Positions 17,412 through 26,742 of a stretch of 64,000 nucleotides of DNA are shown piece by piece. A program made the position numbers and the translations under genes. The notes beneath the pieces are model-generated. The model saw nothing but the letters and a program-made list of their open reading frames with translations. It made no database searches and had not been told where the DNA came from. This DNA comes from Emticicia oligotrophica DSM 17448. GTDB lineage: Bacteria > Bacteroidota > Bacteroidia > Cytophagales > Spirosomataceae. The stretch lies in the NCBI RefSeq assembly GCF_000263195.1, contig NC_018748.1, positions 1,674,001 to 1,738,000 on the forward strand, written 5' to 3'. Position 1 is the stretch's first letter. Every line of letters begins with the position of its first letter.

Positions 17412-18791
17412 TTAAACTGTTGTTTTCTTTTTCTCTGGATATTTTTCTGAAGATGACTTCAATACAGATTTTACTTCTGCCATGTTAATAACTGGTAAGA
17501 ACTTAGCAAATAAGAAGAATGCTGTAAAGAATAATCCGAAAGAGAAAATATAGTCAGAAATATCACCCAAACGTGGAGTAAAGTAAGTCCAGCTTGATGG
17601 TAAGTAATCACGGTGTAATGAAGTAACAATGATTACGAAACGCTCAAACCACATACCGATATTTACAACTACAGCCATAATGAAAGATACAAGAATGTTT
17701 TCGCGGATTTTCTTGAACCAGAATAACTGTGGAGAGATTACGTTACAAGTCATCATCGCCCAGTATGACCACCAAAGTGGACCAGTTGCACGGTTAATGA
17801 ATGCATATTGTTCGTATTCTACGCCAGAGTAAGCAGCAATAAAGAACTCAGTGATATAAGCGATACCTACTACCGATCCAGTAAGTGTGATGACTTTATT
17901 CATCAATGAGATATGCTCAAGTGTTACATAATCTTCCATTTTGTAAACAACTCTTACTACGAGCATCAAGTTTTGCACCATTGCAAAACCAGAGAAGATC
18001 GCACCCGCAACGAAATACGGAGGGAAGATTGTTGTGTGCCAGCCCGGAATTACCGAAGTAGCAAAGTCAAAAGATACGATTGTGTGTACTGAAAGTACTA
18101 GAGGAGTTGATAAACCTGCTAAAATCAAAGAAACGTCTTCGTATCTTGCCCAAGCTCTTGCTCCACCTGTCCAGCCGATTGCCAAAGCACCATAAATTTT
18201 CTTACGGATACCAGTTGCACGGTCACGGATTGTAGCTAAATCTGGAATTAAACCAATATACCAGAATAAACAAGAAACTGAAAAGTATGTCGAGATTGCA
18301 AATACGTCCCATACCAATGGAGAGTTGAAGTTTACCCAAAGTGAACCAAACACGTTTGGTAGTGGTAAAGCCCAATATGCTAACCAAGGACGGCCCATGT
18401 GCATCACGATAAATGAAGCCGCACAAATTACGGCAAAGATTGTCATCGCTTCAGCAGCACGGTTGATTGAAGTTCTCCATTTCTGGCGGAATAATAACAA
18501 TACGGCTGAGATAAGTGTACCTGCGTGACCAATACCTACCCACCATACGAAGTTGGTAATATCCCACGCCCAACCTACTGTTTTATTGAGACCCCACACG
18601 CCAAGACCTTCCCACCATGTCCAGAAAACCCACGCAGCACCATAAAGAAGTACTAACACTGAAATTCCGAAAGCAACTTTCCACTCCTTGGTTGGTTGAC
18701 CCTCAACCTGCTTACAAATATCTTCGGTTACATCGTGGTATGACTTACCATTTAGTACCAAAGTTTCTCTTATTGGTGAAACTACATGCAT
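17412..18791 (-). CDS. actC: Alternative complex III subunit ActC (NrfD-like quinol-oxidising subunit)
   Basis: A 459-residue NrfD/PsrC-family membrane protein with about ten transmembrane segments. Conserved features are WWVGIGHAGTLISAVLLLFRQKWRTSINRAAEAM, the VHTIVSFDFATSVIPGWHTTIFPPYFVAGAIFSG block and a late FERFVIIVTSLHRDYLPSSW. In the Flavobacterium and Roseiflexus complexes this subunit carries the quinol site on the periplasmic side. It lies between actB and actD with short spacers. Confidence 0.94.
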   Translation of the reverse strand: MHVVSPIRETLVLNGKSYHDVTEDICKQVEGQPTKEWKVAFGISVLVLLYGAAWVFWTWWEGLGVWGLNKTVGWAWDITNFVWWVGIGHAGTLISAVLLLFRQKWRTSINRAAEAMTIFAVICAASFIVMHMGRPWLAYWALPLPNVFGSLWVNFNSPLVWDVFAISTYFSVSCLFWYIGLIPDLATIRDRATGIRKKIYGALAIGWTGGARAWARYEDVSLILAGLSTPLVLSVHTIVSFDFATSVIPGWHTTIFPPYFVAGAIFSGFAMVQNLMLVVRVVYKMEDYVTLEHISLMNKVITLTGSVVGIAYITEFFIAAYSGVEYEQYAFINRATGPLWWSYWAMMTCNVISPQLFWFKKIRENILVSFIMAVVVNIGMWFERFVIIVTSLHRDYLPSSWTYFTPRLGDISDYIFSFGLFFTAFFLFAKFLPVINMAEVKSVLKSSSEKYPEKKKTTV

Positions 18792-18853
18792 AGTTTTATT
18801 CTTTTGAGATATTTATTTTTAATTTTCTATTTAAACTTTTAACTAAGGCTATC

Positions 18854-21800
18854 TTATGAATGATGAGCTTCTTTTTTCTCAGCATGAGCTGCTTTTGCAA
18901 CGCCATCCTTGTTACGGATTTTTGTCAAGTAGTTCATTTGAGGTTGTACGTTGATTTCCTCTAATACGTGGAATGCACGACCTTCTTTCTCTACCGCCAA
19001 GATTTTTGAGATTTCTGAATTTTCATCAAGCATATCACCGAAAGTGATAGCATTAGTTGGACATGATTGAGAACATGCTGTTTGGATTTCTCCATCAATT
19101 GGGCGACGACGCTCTTTCTTCGCTGCTAACTTACCAGCTTGAATACGTTGCACACACATTGAACATTTCTCAATTACCCCACGAGAACGAACTGTTACAT
19201 CTGGGTTCAATACCATACGACCTAAGTCGTTGTTCATATTGAAATCGAAGTTGTCGTTTTCGAAGTATTTAAACCAGTTGAAGCGACGTACTTTATATGG
19301 ACAGTTGTTTGCACAATAACGAGTACCTACACAACGGTTGTATGTCATTTGGTTCAAGCCTTCTGAGCTGTGAGTAGTAGCCAATACAGGACATACAGTT
19401 TCACAAGGAGCATTTGAACAGTGCTGACACATCATTGGTTGGAATACAACCTCTGGGTTCTCAGCAGCAATTTCTAACTCTCTATAACCACCGATGATAC
19501 CTTTTTCAGCTAAAGCTGCGTCGTGCTCCATTTCAGAGCTATAGTAGCGGTCGATACGAATCCAGTGCATCTCTCTTGCACGAGCTACCTCAGCTTTACC
19601 TACTACTGCTACGTTATTTTCTGCTTGACAACTTACTAAACATGAGCCGCAACCTGTACAGCTGTTAAGGTCAATAACCATACCCCAGCTGTGGTTTTTC
19701 TTCTCATGTCCATTCCAAAGTGTAATTTGATACGGTGATTTTTCGCCTTCTGATGTACCAATTTTCGGCTCATAACGTCCAGCTTTTACATCTTTCACAT
19801 ACTCCGCTAATACTGATTCTTGAACAACCGCTCTACGGCCCATCACAGTATTGTGCGTTTGTGTTTGTGCTAATGTATAACCACTCTTAGTTTTTTCTAT
19901 TTTAACATCACTTGCCCAATATTGTCCGTTAGCAACCCAAGGGAAAACATTTGCACCTGTGTTACCTGCTTTTCCAGCAGCTGTACGGCCATAACCTAAA
20001 GCAACTGAAATAGTTCCATTTGCTTGGCCTGGTTGAATTAATACTGGTAATTCGATTGAATTACCTCCTACTGTAGCCTTTGCCCAATCACCTTGCTCAA
20101 TTCCTAATTCTTTGGCTGTTTTTTGAGAAACCGCAATTACGTTTTCCCAGGTAACTTTAGAAATTGGATCTGGCATTTCTTGTAACCAAGGATTGTTTGC
20201 TTGTGTTCCTGTTCCAAGACCTACTGATTCGTAAATTGAAACTTCGATACCAGCACCTTTTACTTTAGCAATGGCTGCAGCAGCTTCATCAACATTTCCT
20301 GCGAAACTTGCTCCAGTAGCGGCGGCTCCAGCAGCTGGTTCGTAGATACCATCGTGCAATGCTTGAACCCAAGACTTGCCATTCAAGATATTCTTAGTCC
20401 AGTTAGATTTTAGATAAGCGTGATAATCGCTGTTCAAGCCAGCCCAAGTTAAGAGACTTGATTGTGCTTGACGAGTATCGAAAATCAATGAAATTGTTGG
20501 CTGAGTAAGAGAGAAGAACCCTTGTTTTGGTTCTGCGTCGTTCCATGACTCTAGATAATGAGGAGCAGGAGCGATGTATTTACATTTTGAAGCTGTTTCG
20601 TCAGCACGGTCTGCAAATGAAACCGTTGTTGATACCTTTGCAAGAGCCTCACCTAATTCTTTACCTTTAGAATGGTCATAAACTGGGTTCGACATGAAGA
20701 TTGCAGTGCTAACACTTCCTGATTTTACTTCTGCAATAAAGGCGTTCATTTCAGCATCATTACCTTGGCGGTAATTTACTGGTGTGCCTAAGTCGATTGT
20801 TGTGCCGTAGCTTCCTAATAAACCGTTGATTGCGTTAACGATTGTTTGTACAGCTGGGTCGTTTGAGCCAGATACAACCAATGCAGCACCTTTAGCAGCA
20901 ATAAGGTCTTTCGCACATTTATCTAAATTTTGCGTTTCAACAGCAGCACCACCAACAGTTTTGCCACCTAAAGCAGCAGCAACTTTGTTGTAAAGAGCAA
21001 CTGCAACCGCACCTTCTTGAGAAGGCTTAATCATTCCTCTGTAGTCGGCAGATGCACCAGTAATTGTCAAACCAGTTTCGAATTGATAATGACGAGACAT
21101 CGTACGTTTGCCATTTTTACCACTATTCAATTTACGAGTAGCAGCCCACTGACCAGCAAATGTATTTGGAGCAATCCAAGTACCTAAGAAATCGGCGTTG
21201 ATACCAACGATTACGTTAGCTTTGCTGAAATCGTAAGAAGGAATAACCGCTTTGCCAAATGAAGTAGCATTTGCTTGAACAATTGCATAAGATGAATTAG
21301 CATCATACGTAACATGTTTTGCAGATGGGTATTTAGCAACAAAATCAGCGATTACCTTTTTAGTAGTTGGAGAAAGAATTGTATTTGTAACGATACGGAT
21401 ATTTCCACCTTTAGCTAAAGCAGCTGTGATTTCTTTATCTAACTCTTCCCACTTTATGTTTGAAGAACCTTTTTTAGGCCCTTTCAATTTTTCATTATCA
21501 TACAAGCTCAATACTGAAGCGTGTACTCTTGCACTTACAGCACCTTTAGTTACAGATGAAAGTTTATTTCCTTCAATTTTAATCGGACGACCTTCACGTG
21601 TTTTTACTAAAATGCTACAATAATCGCCATCCTCAGCGTAAGTAGAAGCATACCAGTTTGGAATTCCTGGCTCTACGCTTTCTGGCTTATTTAAGTAAGG
21701 AATAGCCTTACGAACTGGAGCGTCGCAAGCTGCCAAAGAAACGGCAGCTACACTAAAGCCTAACACTTTCAAGAAGTCACGGCGATGAGTAGGCTCAACA

Positions 21801-21907
21801 GTCTCGATATCATCTAAATTAAACTCACGATTGGCATTTTGTACAAACCCAATGTCGTTTTTCAACTCCTCAACCCCTTTCCAATACTTTTTATTAGTAT
21901 TCTCCAT
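18854..21907 (-). CDS. actB: Alternative complex III subunit ActB (molybdopterin-oxidoreductase-like, Fe-S)
   Basis: A 1017-residue protein. It has a Tat-type signal with RRDFLK at 42-47 ending LAAC, so probably a lipidated Cys61. A long molybdopterin-oxidoreductase-like region lacks obvious cofactor motifs. The C-terminal third is an Fe-S ferredoxin domain with four Cys clusters: CTGCGSCLVSC, CQHCSNAPCETVC, CVGTRYCANNC, and CSMC plus CSQSCP, suited to three 4Fe-4S and one 3Fe-4S centres as in ACIII. It relays electrons from ActC to the ActA hemes. The C-terminal tail is His/Lys-rich. Confidence 0.95.
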   Translation of the reverse strand: MENTNKKYWKGVEELKNDIGFVQNANREFNLDDIETVEPTHRRDFLKVLGFSVAAVSLAACDAPVRKAIPYLNKPESVEPGIPNWYASTYAEDGDYCSILVKTREGRPIKIEGNKLSSVTKGAVSARVHASVLSLYDNEKLKGPKKGSSNIKWEELDKEITAALAKGGNIRIVTNTILSPTTKKVIADFVAKYPSAKHVTYDANSSYAIVQANATSFGKAVIPSYDFSKANVIVGINADFLGTWIAPNTFAGQWAATRKLNSGKNGKRTMSRHYQFETGLTITGASADYRGMIKPSQEGAVAVALYNKVAAALGGKTVGGAAVETQNLDKCAKDLIAAKGAALVVSGSNDPAVQTIVNAINGLLGSYGTTIDLGTPVNYRQGNDAEMNAFIAEVKSGSVSTAIFMSNPVYDHSKGKELGEALAKVSTTVSFADRADETASKCKYIAPAPHYLESWNDAEPKQGFFSLTQPTISLIFDTRQAQSSLLTWAGLNSDYHAYLKSNWTKNILNGKSWVQALHDGIYEPAAGAAATGASFAGNVDEAAAAIAKVKGAGIEVSIYESVGLGTGTQANNPWLQEMPDPISKVTWENVIAVSQKTAKELGIEQGDWAKATVGGNSIELPVLIQPGQANGTISVALGYGRTAAGKAGNTGANVFPWVANGQYWASDVKIEKTKSGYTLAQTQTHNTVMGRRAVVQESVLAEYVKDVKAGRYEPKIGTSEGEKSPYQITLWNGHEKKNHSWGMVIDLNSCTGCGSCLVSCQAENNVAVVGKAEVARAREMHWIRIDRYYSSEMEHDAALAEKGIIGGYRELEIAAENPEVVFQPMMCQHCSNAPCETVCPVLATTHSSEGLNQMTYNRCVGTRYCANNCPYKVRRFNWFKYFENDNFDFNMNNDLGRMVLNPDVTVRSRGVIEKCSMCVQRIQAGKLAAKKERRRPIDGEIQTACSQSCPTNAITFGDMLDENSEISKILAVEKEGRAFHVLEEINVQPQMNYLTKIRNKDGVAKAAHAEKKEAHHS

Positions 21908-21988
21908 AGTATCCTAATTCCTGATAGGAACTTTATTTAATGTTATGAACTTTCTTCAGAATATAATATAATTGATAATGAGCAGGTA

Positions 21989-23230
21989 TTAGTAGTGACA
22001 TTTCGCACACTCCAAACCACCGTTATCTTGAACTTTCATGGCACCTTTGCTAACTGCATTGTGAGCTTCCATTAACTTAGTATAGTAGCCATTGTCCTTT
22101 CCGTTAACTTCTGTCTTGCGGTGACAGTCGATACACCAACCCATTGTAAGGCTTGAGCGTTGTTGAACAACTTCCATTTTCTCGATTTCGCCGTGGCAAT
22201 TTTTACACTCTAAACCACCAACATTTGTATGTTGTGCGTGATTGAAGTATGCTAAATCAGGAAGGTTGTGTACACGTACCCACTCGATTGGCTTATTATT
22301 CTCGATTGCTGCATAAATCTTTTGGATTTCTGGCGACTCACGCTTGATAGCGTTATGACAGTTCATACAGATATTTGCTGAAGGAATACCTGATTGCTTA
22401 CCTTTATAAACACCTGTGTGGCAATACGCACAGTTGATTTTCATTTCGCCAGCGTGTAATTTGTGAGAGAAAGAAATCGGTTGTTTTGGAGCATATCCTT
22501 GATGAACACCAATTCCGTACATACCATCGAAAGTTGCTTTTGTTGCTAATAAAATAAACGCCCAAACAATAGCCGAACGTACAGTTTTATTAGCTGCGAT
22601 GTTTTTAAGGTTTGCTTGTAGTTTTTCTCCGAATGAAAGAGAAGCTTCTCCAGATTCAGCACCTGACAATCTATTCAATAATTGTAAGATACCTAATAAA
22701 GCTACTAAAACAAGGCCCATGATAACTAACAATGATACCAAAATAACATTGATAAATTTACCACCACCTGTTTCGGTTGCCGCTGCTGGAGCTGCACCAC
22801 CCGCAGGAGCTGCTGCCGCTGCTGGAGCTGCACCAGCAGACTTAACGTAAGCTAAGATTGCTTTTACTTCATTATCACCAAATGCACCGAAAGCAGTCAT
22901 TTGGGTTTTATTAAATTTAGTATAAAGGTCATTAGCGTATTTATCGCCACTGGCAATTACACCCATTGGATTGTTAATCCATTTCTTAATCCAAGCATAG
23001 TCTCGACGTTCTTCGAGTCCTGCTAAACCAGGCCCAACTACAACTTCTGCCGTAACAGCGTGACACTGTGCACAATTATTTTTGAATAACTCTTCCCCTT
23101 TCGCTACATCTCCACCACCAGCAGGGGCAGCAGCCGCAGTCGAGGTACTATCTTGTGCCGTTGCATGACTGAAAGCTATGCTTACAACAACAGCAAGAGC
23201 TAAAATTGACTTATAAAATTTACGAATCAT
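21989..23230 (-). CDS. actA: Alternative complex III subunit ActA with N-terminal cytochrome c domain
   Basis: 413 residues from the ATG at 23230. An in-frame start at 23299 lies inside the promoter and can be dismissed. A signal peptide (1-25) is followed by a class I cytochrome c domain (CAQCH, C53-H57), an Ala/Pro-rich linker, two hydrophobic segments, and five more CxxCH motifs: CAYCH, CMNCH, CKNCH, CIDCH, CAKCH. The last five are the pentaheme ActA core. The extra N-terminal domain raises the number to six hemes. It is the first gene of the act-cox operon and takes electrons from ActB. Confidence 0.93.
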   Translation of the reverse strand: MIRKFYKSILALAVVVSIAFSHATAQDSTSTAAAAPAGGGDVAKGEELFKNNCAQCHAVTAEVVVGPGLAGLEERRDYAWIKKWINNPMGVIASGDKYANDLYTKFNKTQMTAFGAFGDNEVKAILAYVKSAGAAPAAAAAPAGGAAPAAATETGGGKFINVILVSLLVIMGLVLVALLGILQLLNRLSGAESGEASLSFGEKLQANLKNIAANKTVRSAIVWAFILLATKATFDGMYGIGVHQGYAPKQPISFSHKLHAGEMKINCAYCHTGVYKGKQSGIPSANICMNCHNAIKRESPEIQKIYAAIENNKPIEWVRVHNLPDLAYFNHAQHTNVGGLECKNCHGEIEKMEVVQQRSSLTMGWCIDCHRKTEVNGKDNGYYTKLMEAHNAVSKGAMKVQDNGGLECAKCHY

Positions 23231-23269
23231 ATTTATATATAAATGTAGTATCCCTACTTTTTCAGACTG

Positions 23270-23300
23270 CAAAACTACGCTATGAATGTTTTCAATCAAA
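23270..23300 (-). promoter_or_regulatory. Promoter of the act-cox supercluster (exact Bacteroidota consensus)
   Basis: On the minus strand TTTG (23300-23297), exactly 19 bases, then TAGTTTTG (23277-23270). This is a perfect match to TTTG-N19-TAnnTTTG, the Bacteroidota primary sigma consensus. The predicted transcript starts about 33 bases before the actA ATG at 23230, which rules out the longer reading frame. Confidence 0.8.
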
Positions 23301-23670
23301 TAGCTTTTGTCATTTTTTTTATAGCTATTTGTAATTTAGAATAGTTTTAAATAAATACATAAAATACTGACAATCAGCTATTTATAGAATAAAATCATTC
23401 ACGACTAAACATAATTTAATGAATGTGGAATGGTATTTTTGCAAGAATATACAGCAAATTGGAACGTAAGAAGGTTCGACAGTGTTGGATTTTTCTTGTT
23501 TTATACCCCTATCACAAAGGTAAATGATTGATATCAGGTTTACAAATCAATTACAATAGCGATGGTCATTTTTTGATAAAAAATCCCACAAAAATTAGCA
23601 AAAATCAGATTGAACTAATCATTAATTTTTCTCTTATTTTGCAGAAAAATCTACAAAAAACTACCCAAAA
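23301..23670. other. Intergenic region without further genes
   Basis: This divergent spacer separates the act-cox promoter and the glycosylase gene. I see no ORF, tRNA or strong hairpin. One TATTTTTG box on the plus strand at 23434-23441 lacks an upstream TTTG at the right distance. The glycosylase promoter is probably in the last 100 bases but is not clear. Confidence 0.5.
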
Positions 23671-24549
23671 ATGCAAGTTTTAAGCCCTTTTACGGTATTT
23701 AATCATGAACAGATATTAAAGTTTCTTAATCGAAACGAACGAGAATGTTTACACAAAGTAATTGATAAAGAGGTATTTAGAGTTATCCGATTTCAAAACG
23801 AACTCATTTTATTCTCAATTCGACTAGAGGGTAATTTGCAAATATCAGTCCATAATATTCCGAGTAAGCAAGAAATTGCTGAAGCGATTACAAAATATGT
23901 AAAACAATGGTTTGACTTAGACACAAATCTTGAAGCTTTTTACCAATCAATAGAAGCTGATACTATTTTATCAAAACTTTGTCAAAAATATCATGGATTA
24001 AGACTAATCGGCATGCCTGATTTATTTGAGTCATTGATTTGGTCAATTATTGGCCAGCAAATCAATCTTACATTTGCTTATATACTCAAAGAAAGACTCG
24101 TACATAATTTTGGTGAAAGTGTAGATTTCCATGGTCAATATTTCTATGCTTTACCCACACCTCAACGCCTTGCACAATTAAGCATTGAAGATTTAAGACC
24201 ACTACAGTTTAGTACTCGAAAAGCTGAATATATTATTAATATTGCCAAGGCATTTGCGGAAGGGCAATTTTCGACAGAAAAACTTCAAAATCTGAGTTTT
24301 GATGAAATCAGAAGTGAACTTATAAAAATCAAAGGAATTGGTAATTGGACAGCCAACTATTCGATGATGAAAAGCCTACGCTATTATGATGCATTTCCCA
24401 TTGAAGACGTTGGTCTTCAAAATGCTGTAAAAAACCACTATCTACTTGATAGTAAACCAACTATGATACAACTAAACGAAATGGCAAAACATTGGAAAGG
24501 CTGGAAGGGATACGCTACTTTCTATTTCTGGCATTCGTTATTAGAATAA
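23671..24549 (+). CDS. DNA-3-methyladenine glycosylase 2 (AlkA-type, HhH-GPD)
   Basis: 292 residues. An N-terminal AlkA-like domain precedes the helix-hairpin-helix-GPD core: SLIWSIIGQQINLTFA, then the hairpin IKGIGNWTANY and the catalytic Asp in FPIEDVGLQN (about residue 245). It removes alkylated purines by base excision. Length and motif order match AlkA-like glycosylases without the Ada regulatory domain. The gene is 49 bases upstream of the CoA-binding protein gene, possibly co-transcribed. Confidence 0.9.
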   Translation: MQVLSPFTVFNHEQILKFLNRNERECLHKVIDKEVFRVIRFQNELILFSIRLEGNLQISVHNIPSKQEIAEAITKYVKQWFDLDTNLEAFYQSIEADTILSKLCQKYHGLRLIGMPDLFESLIWSIIGQQINLTFAYILKERLVHNFGESVDFHGQYFYALPTPQRLAQLSIEDLRPLQFSTRKAEYIINIAKAFAEGQFSTEKLQNLSFDEIRSELIKIKGIGNWTANYSMMKSLRYYDAFPIEDVGLQNAVKNHYLLDSKPTMIQLNEMAKHWKGWKGYATFYFWHSLLE

Positions 24550-24598
24550 ATGGTGAACTAAATTTTTGAATTTGTGATTTATTAGAAAAACACAAAAA

Positions 24599-24961
24599 AT
24601 GAGTAAAAAAACATTAGTAATTGGAGCCTCAACTGACCCGAGTAAATATGCTTTTTTAACTGCCAATAAATTGGTCAGTCATCAACAGGAAATCGAACTA
24701 TTAGGAATAAAAGAAGGCGTAGTTGCAGGTAAAGAAATTAATACAAACAAAGAAAAGTTTGAAGATATTGATACTGTAACGCTTTATGTTGGACCAGCCA
24801 AACAAAAGGAGTATTTTGATTACATTGCAAGCTTGAAACCTCGCCGAGTAATTTTCAATCCGGGTACAGAAAACCCTGAATTTGAGAATTTTCTAACCGA
24901 AAAAGGTATCGAACCAATTGAAGCATGTACTTTGGTTATGCTATCTATTGGTCAATACTAA
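24599..24961 (+). CDS. CoA-binding domain protein (YccU-like)
   Basis: A 120-residue Rossmann-fold protein of the CoA_binding_2 family. It begins KTLVIGASTDPSKYAFLTANKL and has VTLYVGPAKQ, PRRVIFNPGTENPE and the final EACTLVMLSIGQY. These small cytosolic proteins bind CoA or acyl-CoA, and their cellular role is poorly known. It follows the glycosylase on the same strand. Confidence 0.85.
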   Translation: MSKKTLVIGASTDPSKYAFLTANKLVSHQQEIELLGIKEGVVAGKEINTNKEKFEDIDTVTLYVGPAKQKEYFDYIASLKPRRVIFNPGTENPEFENFLTEKGIEPIEACTLVMLSIGQY

Positions 24962-24992
24962 AAATACTTAAAGCGAAGCAGAATGGTGAATC

Positions 24993-25667
24993 CTAATTTG
25001 CCATTCTGCCTACAAAACCCAATTCAATGAGTTTTTCATAGGCGGCCCAAACTTCTTCAGGAATATCCATTGCTACTAAAAATCCTTTTTCGGGGTAAAC
25101 TTTTAATCTTTGTAAGTCTCCTGTCATATTACTTATCACACGTTCTTTACTGATATTATTTTCAGCACATTTTGCTATATAATCATCGTAGGTATCGGGG
25201 GCAGCCACTGAAATAAAACTAAATTCTGCAAATTGCACCAAAGCCGTGGCATAGGTTCGGCGTACCATATATGGCTTCTGAACAAGTATAAAGTTTTTGA
25301 AATCAAATCCTTTTTCCTGTAAAATCTTACGTGTACAAGAGAAATTCTCTCCTGTATTAGTTGCTTTATTATCTAAAATAATTGCCTCTGCTGGTACACC
25401 TGCTTCAACTGCTATATCAAAAAAAGCATTTGCTTCTGACTTGGGTGTAATATTTCGGAGTTCACCAATTGGACGAATTACTCCACCTGAAAAAATAATA
25501 TATTTTGCCCATCCCTCTTGAAAAAGCTGAACGGCATAATCGGCCACGCTGGGATCATGGCTACCTAAAACAAAAATAGCATCAGCTTTTTGAAGCGGAT
25601 GTTTCAAGAAATGATAGTCATAGAGAATCTCAGCGTAGTGATCAACAAGGTTTTCGTCCATTTGCAT
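24993..25667 (-). CDS. YdcF/ElyC/SanA family protein (DUF218)
   Basis: A DUF218 domain protein of 224 residues from the ATG at 25667; an upstream TTG and an internal ATG at 25661 are alternatives. Motifs are KADAIFVLGSHDPSVADYA, IIFSGGVIRPIG, SEANAFFDIAVEAGVPAEAIILDNKATNTGENF and the loop ILVQKPYMVRRTYATA. No N-terminal membrane anchor is present, unlike SanA/ElyC, so it resembles cytosolic YdcF. YdcF binds S-adenosylmethionine; the reaction is unknown. Confidence 0.82.
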   Translation of the reverse strand: MQMDENLVDHYAEILYDYHFLKHPLQKADAIFVLGSHDPSVADYAVQLFQEGWAKYIIFSGGVIRPIGELRNITPKSEANAFFDIAVEAGVPAEAIILDNKATNTGENFSCTRKILQEKGFDFKNFILVQKPYMVRRTYATALVQFAEFSFISVAAPDTYDDYIAKCAENNISKERVISNMTGDLQRLKVYPEKGFLVAMDIPEEVWAAYEKLIELGFVGRMAN

Positions 25668-25777
25668 ATAAAATTTACCTATCGGCAAAATTATCGAATA
25701 TTACTCAAATTTCTTTGATACTTTCATGCCTGAATTTCGTCAGAGGTTCATTATTAAACACATAAAATTCAATTCAA

Positions 25778-26083
25778 ATGGTCAATGCAAAACATTTAGC
25801 AACATTCGTACTCGGAGCAGCAGCGGGTGTAGCACTTCATAAATATTTACAAACCGAAGAGGGAGAAAAAGCATTAGAAGATTTAAAGAGCAAAGCTGGG
25901 CAATTTAAAGATGAAGCCGAACAGGCCATTGATAAAGCTCCAGAATACTTCGAAAAACTAAAGACAGAAGCTGCAACAGCCCTAAAGGATAATTTCCCTG
26001 AGGCAGAAGCATTCTTACAAGATTTGTTCAATAAAGCTAAAGCAGCTACAAATCCTCCTTCAACCGAAGAAACAAAAGCATAA
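25778..26083 (+). CDS. YtxH-like small protein
   Basis: A 101-residue protein. A hydrophobic Gly/Ala-rich N-terminus (LATFVLGAAAGVALHKYL) is followed by an amphipathic, charged helical stretch rich in K, E and A to the end. This is the layout of YtxH-domain/late-embryogenesis-like small proteins, membrane-associated with a coiled-coil-like tail. It is a single gene closed by a strong terminator. A stress role is suggested by the family only. Confidence 0.65.
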   Translation: MVNAKHLATFVLGAAAGVALHKYLQTEEGEKALEDLKSKAGQFKDEAEQAIDKAPEYFEKLKTEAATALKDNFPEAEAFLQDLFNKAKAATNPPSTEETKA

Positions 26084-26090
26084 TTTAGTG

Positions 26091-26117
26091 GGGCGAAGTT
26101 CTTTCTTCGCCCTTTTT
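26091..26117 (+). terminator. Rho-independent terminator
   Basis: Stem GGGCGAAG/CTTCGCCC with a 6-nt loop followed by TTTTT, 8 bases after the YtxH-like stop codon. Confidence 0.9.
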
Positions 26118-26151
26118 ATTTCTATGGAAAATTGAAAGATTACAATTTTTT

Positions 26152-26562
26152 TTACAATTTCTTTACTGTTGTGCTCACTTTATAATCATTTTGATTAATT
26201 GAAGTAGCATTCTTCGGGTACGGCAAAACATCGGTTATTTCTACTTGATATTTCACGCCGTTAATATCAACTGTTGTATTGATTGGTTTGGCTTCAAAGT
26301 CAATCGAACTATCTTTTGACACGCCCTTATCTGTTATCGTAAAAAATACTCTTGCCATTCCTGCCCAAATACACGTAGTATTTTGAGGGCACCGACTATC
26401 TTCTACTTTCGTTACTTTAATTTTTACTCCTTCTTGAAAAGTGAGTTCAGTATCAAAACTTAACTCAACTTTCGAAGCTAATGGCGGTAGAGTATCATCT
26501 ACACCCATTTCTTTTGCACAAGCTACTAAAGCCAAAAAGCTCATTATAATAATATACTTCAT
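26152..26562 (-). CDS. Putative lipoprotein (136 aa), function unknown
   Basis: Begins MKYIIIMSFLALVACAKEMG, a lipoprotein signal with LVAC lipobox (C15). The mature part is a small beta-rich domain: KVELSFDTELTFQEGVKIKVTKVEDSRCPQNTTCIWAGMARVFFTI, with a CPQNTTCIWAG loop that is common in short Bacteroidota lipoproteins. The two Cys could form a disulfide. Function unknown. It is convergent with the YtxH-like gene. Confidence 0.7.
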   Translation of the reverse strand: MKYIIIMSFLALVACAKEMGVDDTLPPLASKVELSFDTELTFQEGVKIKVTKVEDSRCPQNTTCIWAGMARVFFTITDKGVSKDSSIDFEAKPINTTVDINGVKYQVEITDVLPYPKNATSINQNDYKVSTTVKKL

Positions 26563-26742
26563 AAAGGTCTCGTTTTTTTACTTAAGATACTTATAGACAT
26601 ATAAAAGTTGGAAGGTTTCTTTCAAATACGCTCAAATTTAACCTTTCTACCCGCTGAAGTGTGCGTTTGTGTAGATTTTTTTGAAACATTTAAGCATAAA
26701 CCCTATATTCGTCACATCAATCTTAAAACAAAAATATTTGTC

